From: Theocolax elegans
Taxonomy: Eukaryota > Arthropoda > Insecta > Hymenoptera > Cerocephalidae
Direction: 5' to 3'
NCBI GenBank assembly: GCA_026168455.1
Contig: CM047428.1
Location: forward strand, 2,856,887 to 2,920,886
DNA: 64,000 nucleotides
Notes under the pieces: generated by a model
Told to the model about the DNA's origin: nothing
What the model saw: only the letters and a program-made list of their open reading frames with translations
Databases searched by the model: none
Shown here: positions 1 to 12,400 of the stretch, piece after piece
Position numbering within the stretch: position 1 is the stretch's first letter
Layout of the letters: every line of letters begins with the position of its first letter
Made by a program: the position numbers and the translations under genes

Positions 1-403
1 TACATTATTCACTCTAACATTTTATTCCATTTTTCGAGGAAAATACTTTACGCGATTTCATCGTGTTATAATATAGTTCAAAATGTTCAAGAGAATCTCT
101 TGATTACAGTTGCTATCACAGATTGAGAAATGGAAAAGAATTTTCACCAAGTAGTACGTACCTTCGTTAAAATCACTTTAAAAGAAAAAAAACGAAGAAG
201 CAACGAGCATCAAGAGGACGAATTTACGACCAGCGCCAAAATCTGTCTGATATAGAAGAGGCAAAAAAAAAACGAATGGCTAAGCACGTGGAGATTTTAG
301 TTGGATGGAAAAGAGGAGAGTATTACGAGCTACTGCCAGAGAGAAAGAGAGAAGAAATCGTTTCTGCTACTTAAGCGATCCTCTCGAGTCACGGTGTAAG
401 AGC
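1..403. other. Non-coding flank before the tandem duplication
   Basis: AT-rich sequence with short A-runs. No reading frame with coding character and no recognisable RNA. The only ORF here runs into the duplicated unit and has no support. Confidence 0.5.
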
Positions 404-2514
404 TTCGAGTTCTCAAGGTCTGTTTACTTTTATACGGTAGTGCAACAGTTGCCGGTCCTAGGTGAAAAACGAGACAAAAGAAGAGAGGAGTACCTTTTTT
501 TCTCGAGGTAATAACATATTATAAAACATATATTTACAGAATTTATTATCATAAGCACTATACGTTAATAAAAATTTGAAGAATATATTCATTAAGCATT
601 TGCAAAAAAAGAAGTGCAAATATAGAATAATTAAAGCAAATTCTAATAATATCTACTTACTTATAAAAATGAATTTATAAAATTTTTTCACATTTACAGA
701 TTACTGTAGTCAGTTTAATTTTAAAATACCTTTCGAAATAACTTGCAGTCAGAAGTATTTTTACCTATAGAATATGATCGGCCCTTTTTTTACGAAAACT
801 TTTTTACACACTGACTATGCAACTGATATCTCGCATATTGGTCAGTTCCATTCAGTAGATAAAGAACGATTGAAAAAAAAAATATTTTTGATGGTTCTCT
901 TTTAATGGCACTTTTTTGTCAGTAACGAATAGTGAAGCCAATTTATTTGTTACATGTATTATTTGAAAACGGTTCACGTATCTAGGATTTTCTAAATAAA
1001 ATAATAGTTTTAAAGTTTATTGCTTAAGCAATAATTTTGTACTGTAAAAAATGTTTCTTATTATTTCGTCTGACGTATCGTTGACATAAACTACTGAACA
1101 CGACATATACTATTGTACTACTTGTAAGAGTTATGTAATAAAATTCTGAAAAATTATAAATAAACAATTCATTTGTGATAAATGAGTTACAACGTAATAT
1201 TTCAACTGGAATGAATATTGTAACTTATTACTAAGTAGAATAATCAACATTGACAAAACGAATTTCGTTGAAATATTGGAAGAACCCGTTTTCAGCTACA
1301 TTTAATTGAATTTCTAAAATTTTGCAAATCGTTCTAGTTTAAATCTCAGTTACTGGGTTAGAATGTTCAAGAATTTATAACTTATCACGTACCATCTGTA
1401 ATTTTGAGTCGTTTAATAGAGCTTTACGACATGTAGAGTTTGCTTGTTAGTGCAAATATATCTAGGATAATGTCACTAATAACGATCGAACGAAAATTAG
1501 ATTAATCGTCGTGCGTTCGAATGAGTTTTACAATTTCTTAAATGAAAAGGTAATAATAATAGTAATAAGCGAGATAATATCATGTAGGGAGAGAGCGTAT
1601 AAATTGCACGTTGTAAATTATAACTGTTATACGAAAATGCGCATAATTAATGCGCACATCCCCGTTGAATAGCTCGCGAAACCACAACGCTCGCAAGTAC
1701 CCTATGCGCGTTTACCTTGTAGTAAGGTTCTAGCCTCGAGTACGGTGAAGGTGAGGGGAAACCGCAGGGGCGTAGTCCCCGGTACAATAAGCAAACTGAA
1801 TAGATCGATTACGCGGGTGGATACTGACGAATTCTACCGGGGCTGCAGACCCGATTAGACCGGTCGACTGCACCGCCGACCCTTGTAATTCGTCCGATTG
1901 TACCGGCAATTGCCACTCTTCGGTTCTCGAGGCACTGGGACCCTACGAATTCCGGAGGGGATACTTTACTCGGAACTTTTCCTCTTTCCGATCGAACGCG
2001 CGATGAATTGAGTCACGGTGTCGTTTCGGCTAGAAAACCGAATTATTACTTTTTATCCTTTTTTCTTCTCTTTTTCTTTCGTTCGCGAAGAAATCGATTC
2101 GTTTCAATCCGAATTCTATTGATGTATTATTTTATTAAAGTTGGCGTCGTTGAGGAAATTCCTTATACGTGCTGAAGTAATTAGCGAAAAAACAACAAAT
2201 ATAGAGGCAATTATTTATAAAGTTATAATTACTTAACATGTGATTGACTCGGCGGTAATCGTTCTAATTAACAAATTGCTTGTTTATCAAATGTTAGTAG
2301 TTACAACAACGTAAAATTATATCGAATTTCGGATTTTTACTTTTTAGATTTGGATCGATTTTAATTATGTACTACCTTTAAATATTTAACTGTGTCACGG
2401 GCGTCTCCGCGCGACTTAGGTGTATGAGAAGGATAGAGTGAGCGATAAGGTGTTTCGGCTAATGTAAGCGTTGCATTGCAGCGCGGACGTTAGCTCGATG
2501 GTCAGAGTACGAGA
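404..2514. repeat. 2.1 kb tandem duplication, unit A
   Basis: This 2111-bp unit is repeated head to tail immediately downstream. It starts at TTCGAGTTCTCAAGG and ends inside a tRNA-like sequence (5' half at about 2483-2514). It differs from unit B by many one- or two-base indels, clustered for example at 1140-1390, plus a few substitutions. The unit holds a more GC-rich stretch (about 1670-2000). No protein is convincing: short frames open in unit B are broken here. Confidence 0.9.
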
Positions 2515-4647
2515 TTCGAGTTCTCAAGGTCTGTTTACTTTTATACGGTAGTGCAACAGTTGCCGGTCCTAGGTGAAAAACGAGACAAAAGAAGAGAGGA
2601 GTACCTTTTTTTCTCGAGGTAATAACATATTATAAAACATATATTTACAGAATTTATTTATCATAAGCACTATACGTTAATAAAAATTTGAAGAATATAT
2701 TCATTAAGCATTTGCAAAAAAAGAAGTGCAAATATAGAATAATTAAAGCAAATTCTAATAATATCTACTTACTTATAAAAATGCATTTATAAAATTTTTT
2801 CACATTTACAGATTACTGTAGTCAGTTTAATTTTAAAATACCTTTCGAAATAACTTGCAGTCAGAAGTATTTTTACCTATAGAATATGATCGGCCCTTTT
2901 TTTACGAAAACTTTTTTACACACTGACTATGCAACTGATATCTCGCATATTGGTCAGTTCCATTCAGTAGATAAAGAACGATTGAAAAAAAAAATATTTT
3001 TGATGGTTCTCTTTTAATGGCACTTTTTTGTCAGTAACGAATAGTGAAGCCAATTTATTTGTTACATGTATTATTTGAAAACGGTTCACGTATATCTAGG
3101 ATTTTCTAAATAAAATAATAGTTTTACAGTTTATTGCTTAAGCAATAATTTTGTACAGTAAAAAATGTTTCTTATTATTTCGTCTGACGTATCGTTGACA
3201 TAAACTACTGAACACGACATATACTATTGTACTACTTGTAAGGGTTATGTAATAAAATTCCTGAAAACTTATTAAATAAACAATTTCATTTGTGATTCAA
3301 TGCAGTTACAACCGTAATATTTCAATCTGTGAATGAATATTGTAACTTTTATTACTAAGTTAGAATTAATCAACATTGACAAAACGAATTTCGTTGAAAT
3401 ATTGGAAGAACCCGTTTCCAACTACATTTAATTGAATTTCTAAAATTTGCAATCGTTCTAGTTAAATCTCAGTTACTGGGTTAGAATGTTCAAGAATTTA
3501 TAACTTATCACGGACCATCTGTAATTTTGAGTCGTTTAATAGAGCTTTACGACATGTAGAGTGTTGCTTGTTAGTGTCAATATATCTAGGATAATGTCAC
3601 TAATAACGATCGAACGAAAATTAGATAATCGTCGTGCGTTCGAACGAGTTTTACAATTCTTAAATGAAAAGGTAATAATAATAGTAATAAGCGAGATAAT
3701 ATCATGTAGGGAGAGAGCGTATAAATTGCACGTTGTAAATTATAACTGTTATACGAAAATGCGCATAATTAATGCGCACATCCCCGTTGAATAGCTCGCG
3801 AAACCACAACGCTCGCAAGTAACCCTATGCGCGTTTACCTTGTAGTAAGGTTCTAGCCTCGAGTTACGGTGAAGGTGAGGGGAAACCGCAGGGGCGTAGT
3901 CCCCGGTACAATAAGCAAACTGAATAGATCGATTACGCGGGTGGATACTGACGAATTCTACGGGGCTGCAGACCCGATAGACCGGTCGACTGCACCGCCG
4001 AACCCTTGTAATTCGTCCGATTGTACCGGCAATTGCCACTCTTCGGGTTCTCGAGGCACTGGGACCCTACGAATTCCGGAGGGGATACTTTACTCGGGAA
4101 CTTTTGCTCTTTCCGATCGAACGCTCGATTGAATTTGAGTCACTGGGTCGTTTCGGCTAGAAACCGAATTATCTTACTTTTTATCCTTTTTTCTTCTCTT
4201 TTTCTTTCGTTCGCGAAGAAATCGATTCGTTTCAATCCGAATTTCTATTGATGTATTATTTTATTAAATGTTTGGCGTCGTTGAGGAAATTCCTTACTAC
4301 GTGCTGAAGATAATTAGCGAAAAAACAACAAATATAGATGCAATTATTTATAAAGTTATAATTACTTAACATGTGATTGACTCGGCGGTAATCGTTCTAA
4401 TTAACAAATTGCTTGTTTATCAAATGTTAGTAGTTACAACAACGTAAAATTATATCGAATTTCGGATTTTTACTTTTTAGATTTGGATCGATTTTAATTA
4501 TGTACTACCTTTAAATATTTAACTGTGTCACGGGCGTCTCCGCGCGACTTAGGTGTATGAGAAGGATAGAGTGAGCGATAAGGTGTTTCGGCTAATGTAA
4601 GCGTTGCATTGCAGCGCGGACGTTAGCTCGATGGTCAGAGTACGAGA
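2515..4647. repeat. 2.1 kb tandem duplication, unit B
   Basis: Second copy of the preceding unit, about 2133 bp. Both unit boundaries share a short TTCG microhomology, so the duplication could have arisen by slippage or microhomology-mediated joining. At its right end the tRNA-like sequence continues intact into unique DNA (TTCGTAATCC), showing that the right boundary is the ancestral arrangement and the middle junction is the derived one. Confidence 0.9.
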
Positions 4648-4690
4648 TTCGTAATCCAAGGTCCGTGTGTTCGAATCCCGTCGTCCGCCT
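4617..4690 (+). tRNA. tRNA-like gene or tRNA pseudogene, possible CGT anticodon
   Basis: A 74-nt sequence with a perfect 7-bp acceptor stem (GCGGACG with CGTCCGC), a D-arm that pairs (GCTC with GAGT) and contains an A-box-like motif, and a B-box match GTTCGAATC. An oligo-T tract follows directly and would terminate RNA polymerase III. The anticodon loop would be TTCGTAA, giving CGT (Thr). The anticodon stem and the T stem pair poorly and the discriminator is C, so this is more likely a tRNA pseudogene or tRNA-derived element than a working tRNA. The first 32 nt also occur, truncated, at the end of unit A. Confidence 0.55.
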
Positions 4691-7140
4691 TTTTTCGCTC
4701 CTCGCCTTTTTAATCCGTTACAACTGATTTGTTACTAAATTAAGAGAAACACCACTTTTAATAAATTGTATTGAATTTAATTTGTTTATATATATAATGT
4801 ACTTTCTTATCGCTTGTCGGGATTAGAGTTTATTTTAAAAATTAACTAAAATATTCTATGACAATTCTATCGCCAGAAACTTACAGTTAAGTAACCTTAA
4901 CATGACATTCCCTTAATATTTCCTTTATTTTAACCTTTTAATTTATTAATGCAAATTAATGTTAATTCGATCCGTACAACAAAAATATTTATATTGTGAG
5001 TGTAATAATTTTATGTGTTTACGATTTGCATGTTCTTTGAAAATTTAATCGAATGTCTCGGAATTCTGATAAAGTAGCATCTACCAGATCATTTCTCCAG
5101 ATTCCACTACACGCTGGTAATATCCAAAAGATCAAGAATAAATTTTATTTACGTTTGACAACTAAAATATAAGAGTTTACTTTCACGTTTATTTTATAGT
5201 CGATTTAAATACTAGGAGGGTGCTGAGTAAATCTGTAAAAATGAGAATATTTTTCTCTGTGTTGCCAAGCGCAATAAGGCAATACACTCAGCCGTAAAAA
5301 CATATGCATTATCATTTAGATGACGTGTAATGTAAATATTTAATACATATGAAATGCAGGCTTAACTCATACCGGTTTGAGTTTTGCTGTCATCTGTGTA
5401 AAGAGCTATTGCGTTACCTTTTTATAAATTTTTTTTCACATTTTACGAGTACTTTCGTTTTCAAGTTTTACGTCGAATGGAAGAGATATTATGAGGGTTT
5501 TACCAGTCGTCGTTATTAATATTAAAATTTTTGTGTGCTATTCGGTATTGTCCATACTAATGTTTATTAAGTTTATAATATTCTTGATAAGCAGTTTACG
5601 CGATTCAAATTGTTAATGAGCATAAGTGCATTCGTTTTATAAATTTGTACGTTCGGAGAATTTTATTCGGATGGAAATTATATAGTTATTTTATTATTCG
5701 AGAAGAATCAGTGCTTTGGATTTAGCGAAAACGAATATTCATGGTATCGAAACGCAATAACCTTATACTTAATTGAATAACACTGACTCCTTCAACTGCG
5801 TCAATGATTTTAGCGAATTTCTTAGATGATACTTGAAATTGTAGATGTCCGAAGACTAGGACACATGTTTATAATTTCCGAACACTCGTAAACACGTATA
5901 TTCCCTATACGGTGTTTGAGAAGCGAACCTCTTTTAATTATTTTACCGCGCACTTCGTCAAACATTTTTCTAAATTTTACGAACAAATTAAAATATTTAA
6001 ATTACATTTATCAATTTTCTTTCTTTTTTTTCACATAACTTTATTCCCAAAATTTGAATGCATGCATATTTTTTTCACCAAAGTTTTATTTTCCGTTTTC
6101 GCTTTGCGTGTTTCATTTCTTTTTTTTTTCTTTATTAAATTACAGACAAATATTATATCTTTCAAAAATATTCATTTTACTTTGAACATTTTATAAAATT
6201 CACTTTATAAAATTGTTCCTTTGACACACGAATAATACACCTTATGGCAATGAAAAAATAATGACAAAATCGATAACAAATTTGTCGGTTTTAAATATAC
6301 ACGTACACTTTATTTCGTTTATAAATACATTATGTGTGCGTTTAATTTAACGATCTGCTCGTGCGTGTTGTGAAAAGAATTGGTAACAATTCAAGATTCG
6401 AAATGTGAAACGTTACAACGTAAGTATAATTCTTAATTACCGTGAATTCGCAACATATATTTTATAATAAACAACGATTTAATTATCAAGCGTCACGTAA
6501 AATTAAATTGTACAAATGCACCCGTTATACGAGAACATAAGATTGATTACGCAAGAAATAAACAACACTCGTAATTAAAAAAAAAGAAAAGGATGTTAAA
6601 TGCGCTTAGTAAGGAATAAAAAGGAAAGGTTGACGCAACCATTTTATCAATTAGTTTATCACGTCGTCAACATTCATCCGTAGATAAGATAATTTACAAT
6701 TCTACCCGAGAATCCATAACCAAGTTCGTAGGTAAAGCAGACGCAGACGTCCCCCCACCCTTTCGCGCCGACAGCTTGTTTGTCCGCTTCTTCGCGCGAG
6801 AATATACCATCTCTTCCCTCTGTCTGCATTAGCATTCTATAAACGAGCTTGGAATGTTAATTAAATTTCTCGGTGGACGGGAGTTCTGTTAGAGTTACGT
6901 AAAACCATCGGTTGCCGACTCGTCGAGGCTAATTGATACTTTATTTCTCGGTAACTATCCAACTATAGTATCGTCCTTCTCTCTTTCCTTTAATCCGCTA
7001 AAGGAATTCCATTGTATATTAATTATTATTAACATTTTCATTCCAACCCATTATTATCTCGAATATTTATTGTTTTTTTCTTTAACAATACAACTTATTT
7101 ACATAAACGATAATGGATTTCTTTTGTATATTGTAGAACA
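4691..7140. other. AT-rich non-coding DNA
   Basis: No gene, RNA or repeat recognised. The 94-residue frame near 5912 is Phe/Lys-rich translation of AT sequence without splice or homology support. A somewhat GC-richer patch lies at about 6720-6960. Confidence 0.5.
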
Positions 7141-7144
7141 TTGT

Positions 7145-7169
7145 TATATATATATATATATATATATAC
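7145..7169. repeat. (TA)n microsatellite
   Basis: Uninterrupted TA dinucleotide run. A (CA)n run follows at about 7452-7476. Confidence 0.9.
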
Positions 7170-7179
7170 GTAATTCGTA

Positions 7180-8646
7180 TAAATGTGCACATACATAACT
7201 AATTCGCGTAATTCAATAAATTTAAAGAGAAAAAGTATCTGGTAAAAATTTACCTTTTTTTCCACACACACCTTTCTCCTTCATCCTTTGAGTGAGAAGT
7301 TTACATTTGCTAGGCGAAGGTCGATTCGTGGTTGCATTAAACGCGTTTTACGAGTAGCACGTCAATGCGGCTCTCGAACGCATAGGGTTCGTAAGCACGT
7401 CAATCGTATAAAAGTTAAATGGCAGTGTGGAAGGCCAACTTTTACGCGTTAACCGATACACAAACACACACACACACATATATAGACTGGGTGTATTTCA
7501 TAAACAGAGAAGAATGTGAGATCGGCAGGGGATTCTTTGCAATATCGCATAAAGTCGCCCAGTAGAATTTACGCTTTTTGAACGAATCCTTTCTGTCCAT
7601 ATTTCTCTCCTTCTCCGTGTATCTCCCTCGGTTCTATCGAGTGTTTTTTTTTCACCTCTACATTCTACCGCGTTTTATGCGCCCTTACAACGTGAAAATG
7701 CATTTGTAATCCCGCTTGATTTCGTAGATGAAGCAGTGCACTTCCAGCCGTTTTTATTTTTAACACAGTTAACACCAGATAAAATATACTCGATCGCGGT
7801 GCCATTGTAAACTGTATCGACAACTGGTATATCTTTTTAATCCGTTAATCAATTTTCCACACTTTTATTCATCCTGACGCGAAGATCAATGCGTTAAAGT
7901 GTGTATATCGGTATATAAATCATCGCAAACTAAATGTTACTTTTTCCACAAAAAATTACGTTGAATTTATAATCGCGCGGTGTCTATAGATATTTATTAT
8001 TGAGAAAAGGGAACTGGTTTTAAATATGATATTTGGTGATAACATAAATAATTTAACTTTTTCTTAGCGGAATTCATTATGAATTTTTGTATTTTCTGAC
8101 ACATTACACTTTAGCTACATTACTCTATCTGAAGTGTATAGATGTTATCCTATAGTAGTCCAAAAATACGTATCAAATAACATTATTAATATTTTTAAGT
8201 ATTTATGTCATAATTTTATAGATTTTGTTTTTACATACTTCTCCCTCCCAAGGGAGATTGCGGGTAGATAATAGTTAGTATACAAATATTAATAAAAAAA
8301 TAAAAAAAATATACGTATAATTTGAATAAGTGAGTATATTTGTTAATTTATGACACATTTTCCCTGATAGAATTCGATAAAATTTAACAAACATTTTGTA
8401 CGTTTAAGAAAGCTATTGAAAAGTTTAAATTTGTTAGTAAAACTGCATAACCTAATAAATAATGTTATGATATTTTATGAGTTTTGTATTTCGCGGTCAT
8501 TGTCATATGTCTTTTCACCGTATTCTTTTTCATTTTATATGTGTTAGAGCTGTTCTCTTTCATTTATCAATTATTTTTTTTTTATTTTTCGTCGGTTTGT
8601 ATAAACTTAAAAAATTTTGACACATAAACATATATAAGCACTATAT
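7180..8646. other. AT-rich non-coding DNA
   Basis: No coding sequence seen. A GC-richer, CpG-containing patch lies at 7300-7720, but I cannot assign a function. Confidence 0.5.
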
Positions 8647-8660
8647 CACTGAGAAAAAAT
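8647..8660 (+). repeat. Isolated CACTGAGA-type transposon end
   Basis: CACTGAGAAAAAAT resembles the right terminus of the MITE at 24.4 kb and the ends of the CACTA element at 40 kb. I found no matching inverted partner nearby, so this is a solo end or a chance match. Confidence 0.3.
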
Positions 8661-8883
8661 CTGGTTGATTTACCTGATTTTTGCTGTTGAATACTTTCAA
8701 CTGATTTTTTTTTATTATTTTAACTGCGCGCTTACTATTATTTGGACAATCCAAATCAATCAAAGTAACAAATGTAAATTTATTGTTTCAAACATATTTT
8801 ATTTAATTATGAATGAAAAATATTTTTTTTGTTCCATTAAGAACAGTATTCTATTGTTGAAAACTGAATTTCATCCTAACTTA

Positions 8884-9155
8884 CAAGGAGAGTTTAACAT
8901 CTTTGGGAAACGCATCTTTACCAAATTCTATAGGATATCTTTCCTACTGTAAAAATATAAAGAAACCCAGATTTTTAGACTCTAACGTTTTTTTATGATA
9001 GATATAAGCAAATATCGAAATTTTCGTCAAAAAACCTTTGATTTGATCGCTTGTAACTCGAAAACAAATAAAGATAAATACTTAAACCTAAATTCAAAAG
9101 AAAGCCAAATCGAATATATTGGATTTAAAAAAAAGATGCTTAAATATTTTGATTT
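8884..9155 (+). repeat. Diverged copy of the 55-kb palindromic element arm
   Basis: It begins CAAGGAGAG. It then shows, in the same order, segments seen in the arm at 55005-55300: GGGAAACGCATCTTTACCAA, CTGTAAAAATATA, a TTGTAACTCGAAAAC block and GGATTTAAAAAAAAGATG. Only one arm is recognisable and divergence is high, so this is an old half-copy. The 63-residue frame inside it (8995-9186) has no other support. Confidence 0.65.
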
Positions 9156-9420
9156 AATTGACAGTATAATTGACGGCAATTTGTGACTTTTTTATATAAT
9201 TCATTGGTATGTTTATTAGAGAATAAGAAGCGTAAATAGATAAAATAGAAGCGAGTTTAGTGTACTATAAATTTATTTGGACTACATAATTCGATCGAAA
9301 TAATTGCGTATAAAATTCTTAATTCTGATTTGAAATTAACATATGAGACTTCTACTTTGAAGCGAATAAAATAAATTTTTGTGATTATACATGCTATTAT
9401 TTATATTATTAATTATTGCT

Positions 9421-12400
9421 AGTACGATTTGTATATATATATATATATAATATATATATATATATATTAAATACTTTACAATCTTTGTAGTTAATAGTCT
9501 TACCTTCAAAAACTGGTATAAGGACCTCAACCTTATATCTCTGTAGAAATGTTTCCATAACTCGCACAATTAAAGATCAAATATGCTCTTGGTTCTAATA
9601 GAAATTTTGATTTGAAAAATGTGTATTATACTCTACCTAACCTATGGGGTGTAACAGACGCCGCTGTGTACTATTATTATTACAGGTAACATATATATAT
9701 ATATATTATATATATATATATAATATATATATATATAATATATATATATATATAATATATATATATATAATATATATATATATATTAAATACTTACAATC
9801 TTTGTAGTTAATAGTCTTACTTCAAAGACCTCAACCTTATATCTCTGTAGAAATGTTTCCATAACTCGCACAATTAAAGATCAAATATGCTCTTGGTTCT
9901 AATAGAAATTTTGATTTGAAAAATGTGTATTATACTCTACCTAACCTATGGGGTGTAACAGGCGCCGCTGTGAAACGAAAATTCGTACTATAGAGGGACA
10001 AACTTCGCGCCGAATAGAAAGGTTGAAATACGTCTCGTATTCAGCACATCGTATTTACCGATAAAGATAACTTTCGTGCCAAATATTTTACAGTGTACGA
10101 ATTCTATTAATCGATGCGTCGATCATAACCTACGTTCTCGCACAAAAATATGTCTCAAACATCTTTAATGCCTCAGTTGCAGTTACTTTTATTTTGTGTA
10201 TTTTCAGTACATGTATACTACCAGTTAAAACATTTTTAATTTTTTTAATTTCTACCAGGGGTTGATATATAAAACTGAACGGAAAAAAAAGATTAAAGAT
10301 GTTGTAAGCCACGTGTCACCAAATAGTAAAACCTCCTTGAACAATTCCACTCGACAACTGGAACGCGTCATGAAGAATCTCCTAGTCGTACCCGTACAAA
10401 TGAAATCCGAGCCAATCCGGCTATTCTACCGTACTTGGTATTATAACGGAGCTCGGAGTCGCGAGCCTCGTACCTACTGAAGAAGATCCTGCGAAAAAGT
10501 TTGAATTATGGGCCCATAAAAAGTTTGCAAGCCCGGACGATTAAGTCACAGATAATATTGGTCGCTCGCCATTCATTATACGCGCTCGCACACACACACC
10601 CACACACACACACACACACACACATGTACATACCATTCTAGCATATACGTGCGTGACAACTTTACAAAGTATATGTACATGGGGTTGTACGTATAGAGAA
10701 GTATGACTAGAGCGTCCTCGATTTCGCCGAGATTCCGTAGCGATTCGGCTCGCCATTATTACGCATGTATGAGCTCAAGGTTTTTCCTTTGTGTATATAT
10801 ATATATATATATAATATATATATATATATTATATATATATATATATTATATATATATATATAATATATATATATATATTATATATATATATATAATATAT
10901 ATATATATATATTATATATATATATATAATATATATATATATAATATATATATATATATTATATATATATATATATATATTAATACTTTACAATCTTTGT
11001 AGTTAATAGTCTTACCTTCAAAAACTGGTATAAGGACCTCAACCTTATATCTCTGTAGAAATGTTTCCATAACTCGCTCAATTAAAGATCAAATATGCTC
11101 TTGGTTCTAATAGAAATTTTGATTTGAAAAATGTGTATTATACTCTACCTAAGCTATGGGGTGTAACAGGCGCCGCTGTGAAACGAAAATTCGTACTATA
11201 GAGGACAAACTTCACGCCGAATAGAAAGGTGAAATACGTCTCGTATTCAGCACATCGTATTTACCGATAAAGATAACTTTCGTGCCAAATATTTTACAGT
11301 GTACGAATTCTATTAATCGATGCGTCGATCATAACCTACGTTTCGCACAAAAATATGTCTCAAACATATTTTTAATGCCTCAGTTGCAGATACTTTTATT
11401 TTGTGTATTTTCAGTACATGTATACTACCAGTTAAAACATTTTTAATTTTTTTAATTTCTACCAGGGGTTGATATATAAACTGAACGGAAAAAAAAGATT
11501 AAAGATGTTGTAAGCCACGTGTCACCAAATAGTAAAACCTCCTTGAACAATCACTCGACAACTGGAACGCGTCATGAAGAATCTCCTAGTCGTACCCGTA
11601 CAAATGAAATCCGAGCCAATCCGGCTATTCTACCGTACTTGGTATTATACGGAGCTCGGAAGTCGCGAGCCTCGTACCTACTGAAGAAGATCCTGCGAAA
11701 AGTTTGAATTATGGGCCCATAAAAAGTTTGCAAGCCCGGACGATTAAGTCACAGATAAATATTGGTCGCTCGCCATTCATTATACGCGCTCGCACACACA
11801 CACACACATGTACATACCATTCTAGGCATATACGTGCGTGACCACTTTACAAAGTATATGTACATGGGGTTGTACGTATAGAGAAGTAATGACTAGAGCG
11901 TCCTCGATTTCGCCGAGATTCCGTAGCGATTCGGCTCGCCATTATTACGCATGTATGAGCTCAAGGTTTTTCCTTTGTGTATATATATATATATTATATA
12001 TATATATATATATATTAAATACTTTACAATCTTTGTAGTTAATAGTCTTACTTCAAAGACCTCAACCTTATATCTCTGTAGAAATGTTTCCATAACTCGC
12101 ACAATTAAAGATCAAATATGCTCTTGGTTCTAATAGAAATTTTGATTTGAAAAATGTGTATTATACTCTACCTAACCTATGGGGTGTAACAGGCGCCGCT
12201 GTGAAACGAAAATTCGTACTATAGAGGACAAACTTCACGCCGAATAGAAAGGTTGAAATACGTCTCGTATTCAGCACATCGTATTTACCGATAAAGATAA
12301 CTTTCGTGCCAAATATTTTACAGTGTACGAATTCTATTAATCGATGCGTCGATCATAACCTACGTTCTCGCACAAAAATATGTCTCAAACATTTTAATGC

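Noticed and set aside
10703..11002. Tyr/Ile-rich frame of 99 codons
   Set aside because: Translation of a (TA)n tract.
11519..11707. 62-codon frame repeated identically in six satellite units
   Set aside because: It begins with GTG, not ATG, and its conservation is explained by the near identity of the whole unit, including its non-coding parts. No domain or splice support.
11679..11710. CTGAAGA...GAAA in the satellite unit as a possible second hammerhead
   Set aside because: The bases between the two core motifs cannot form helix II, and no helix I or helix III partner is found nearby. Chance match.
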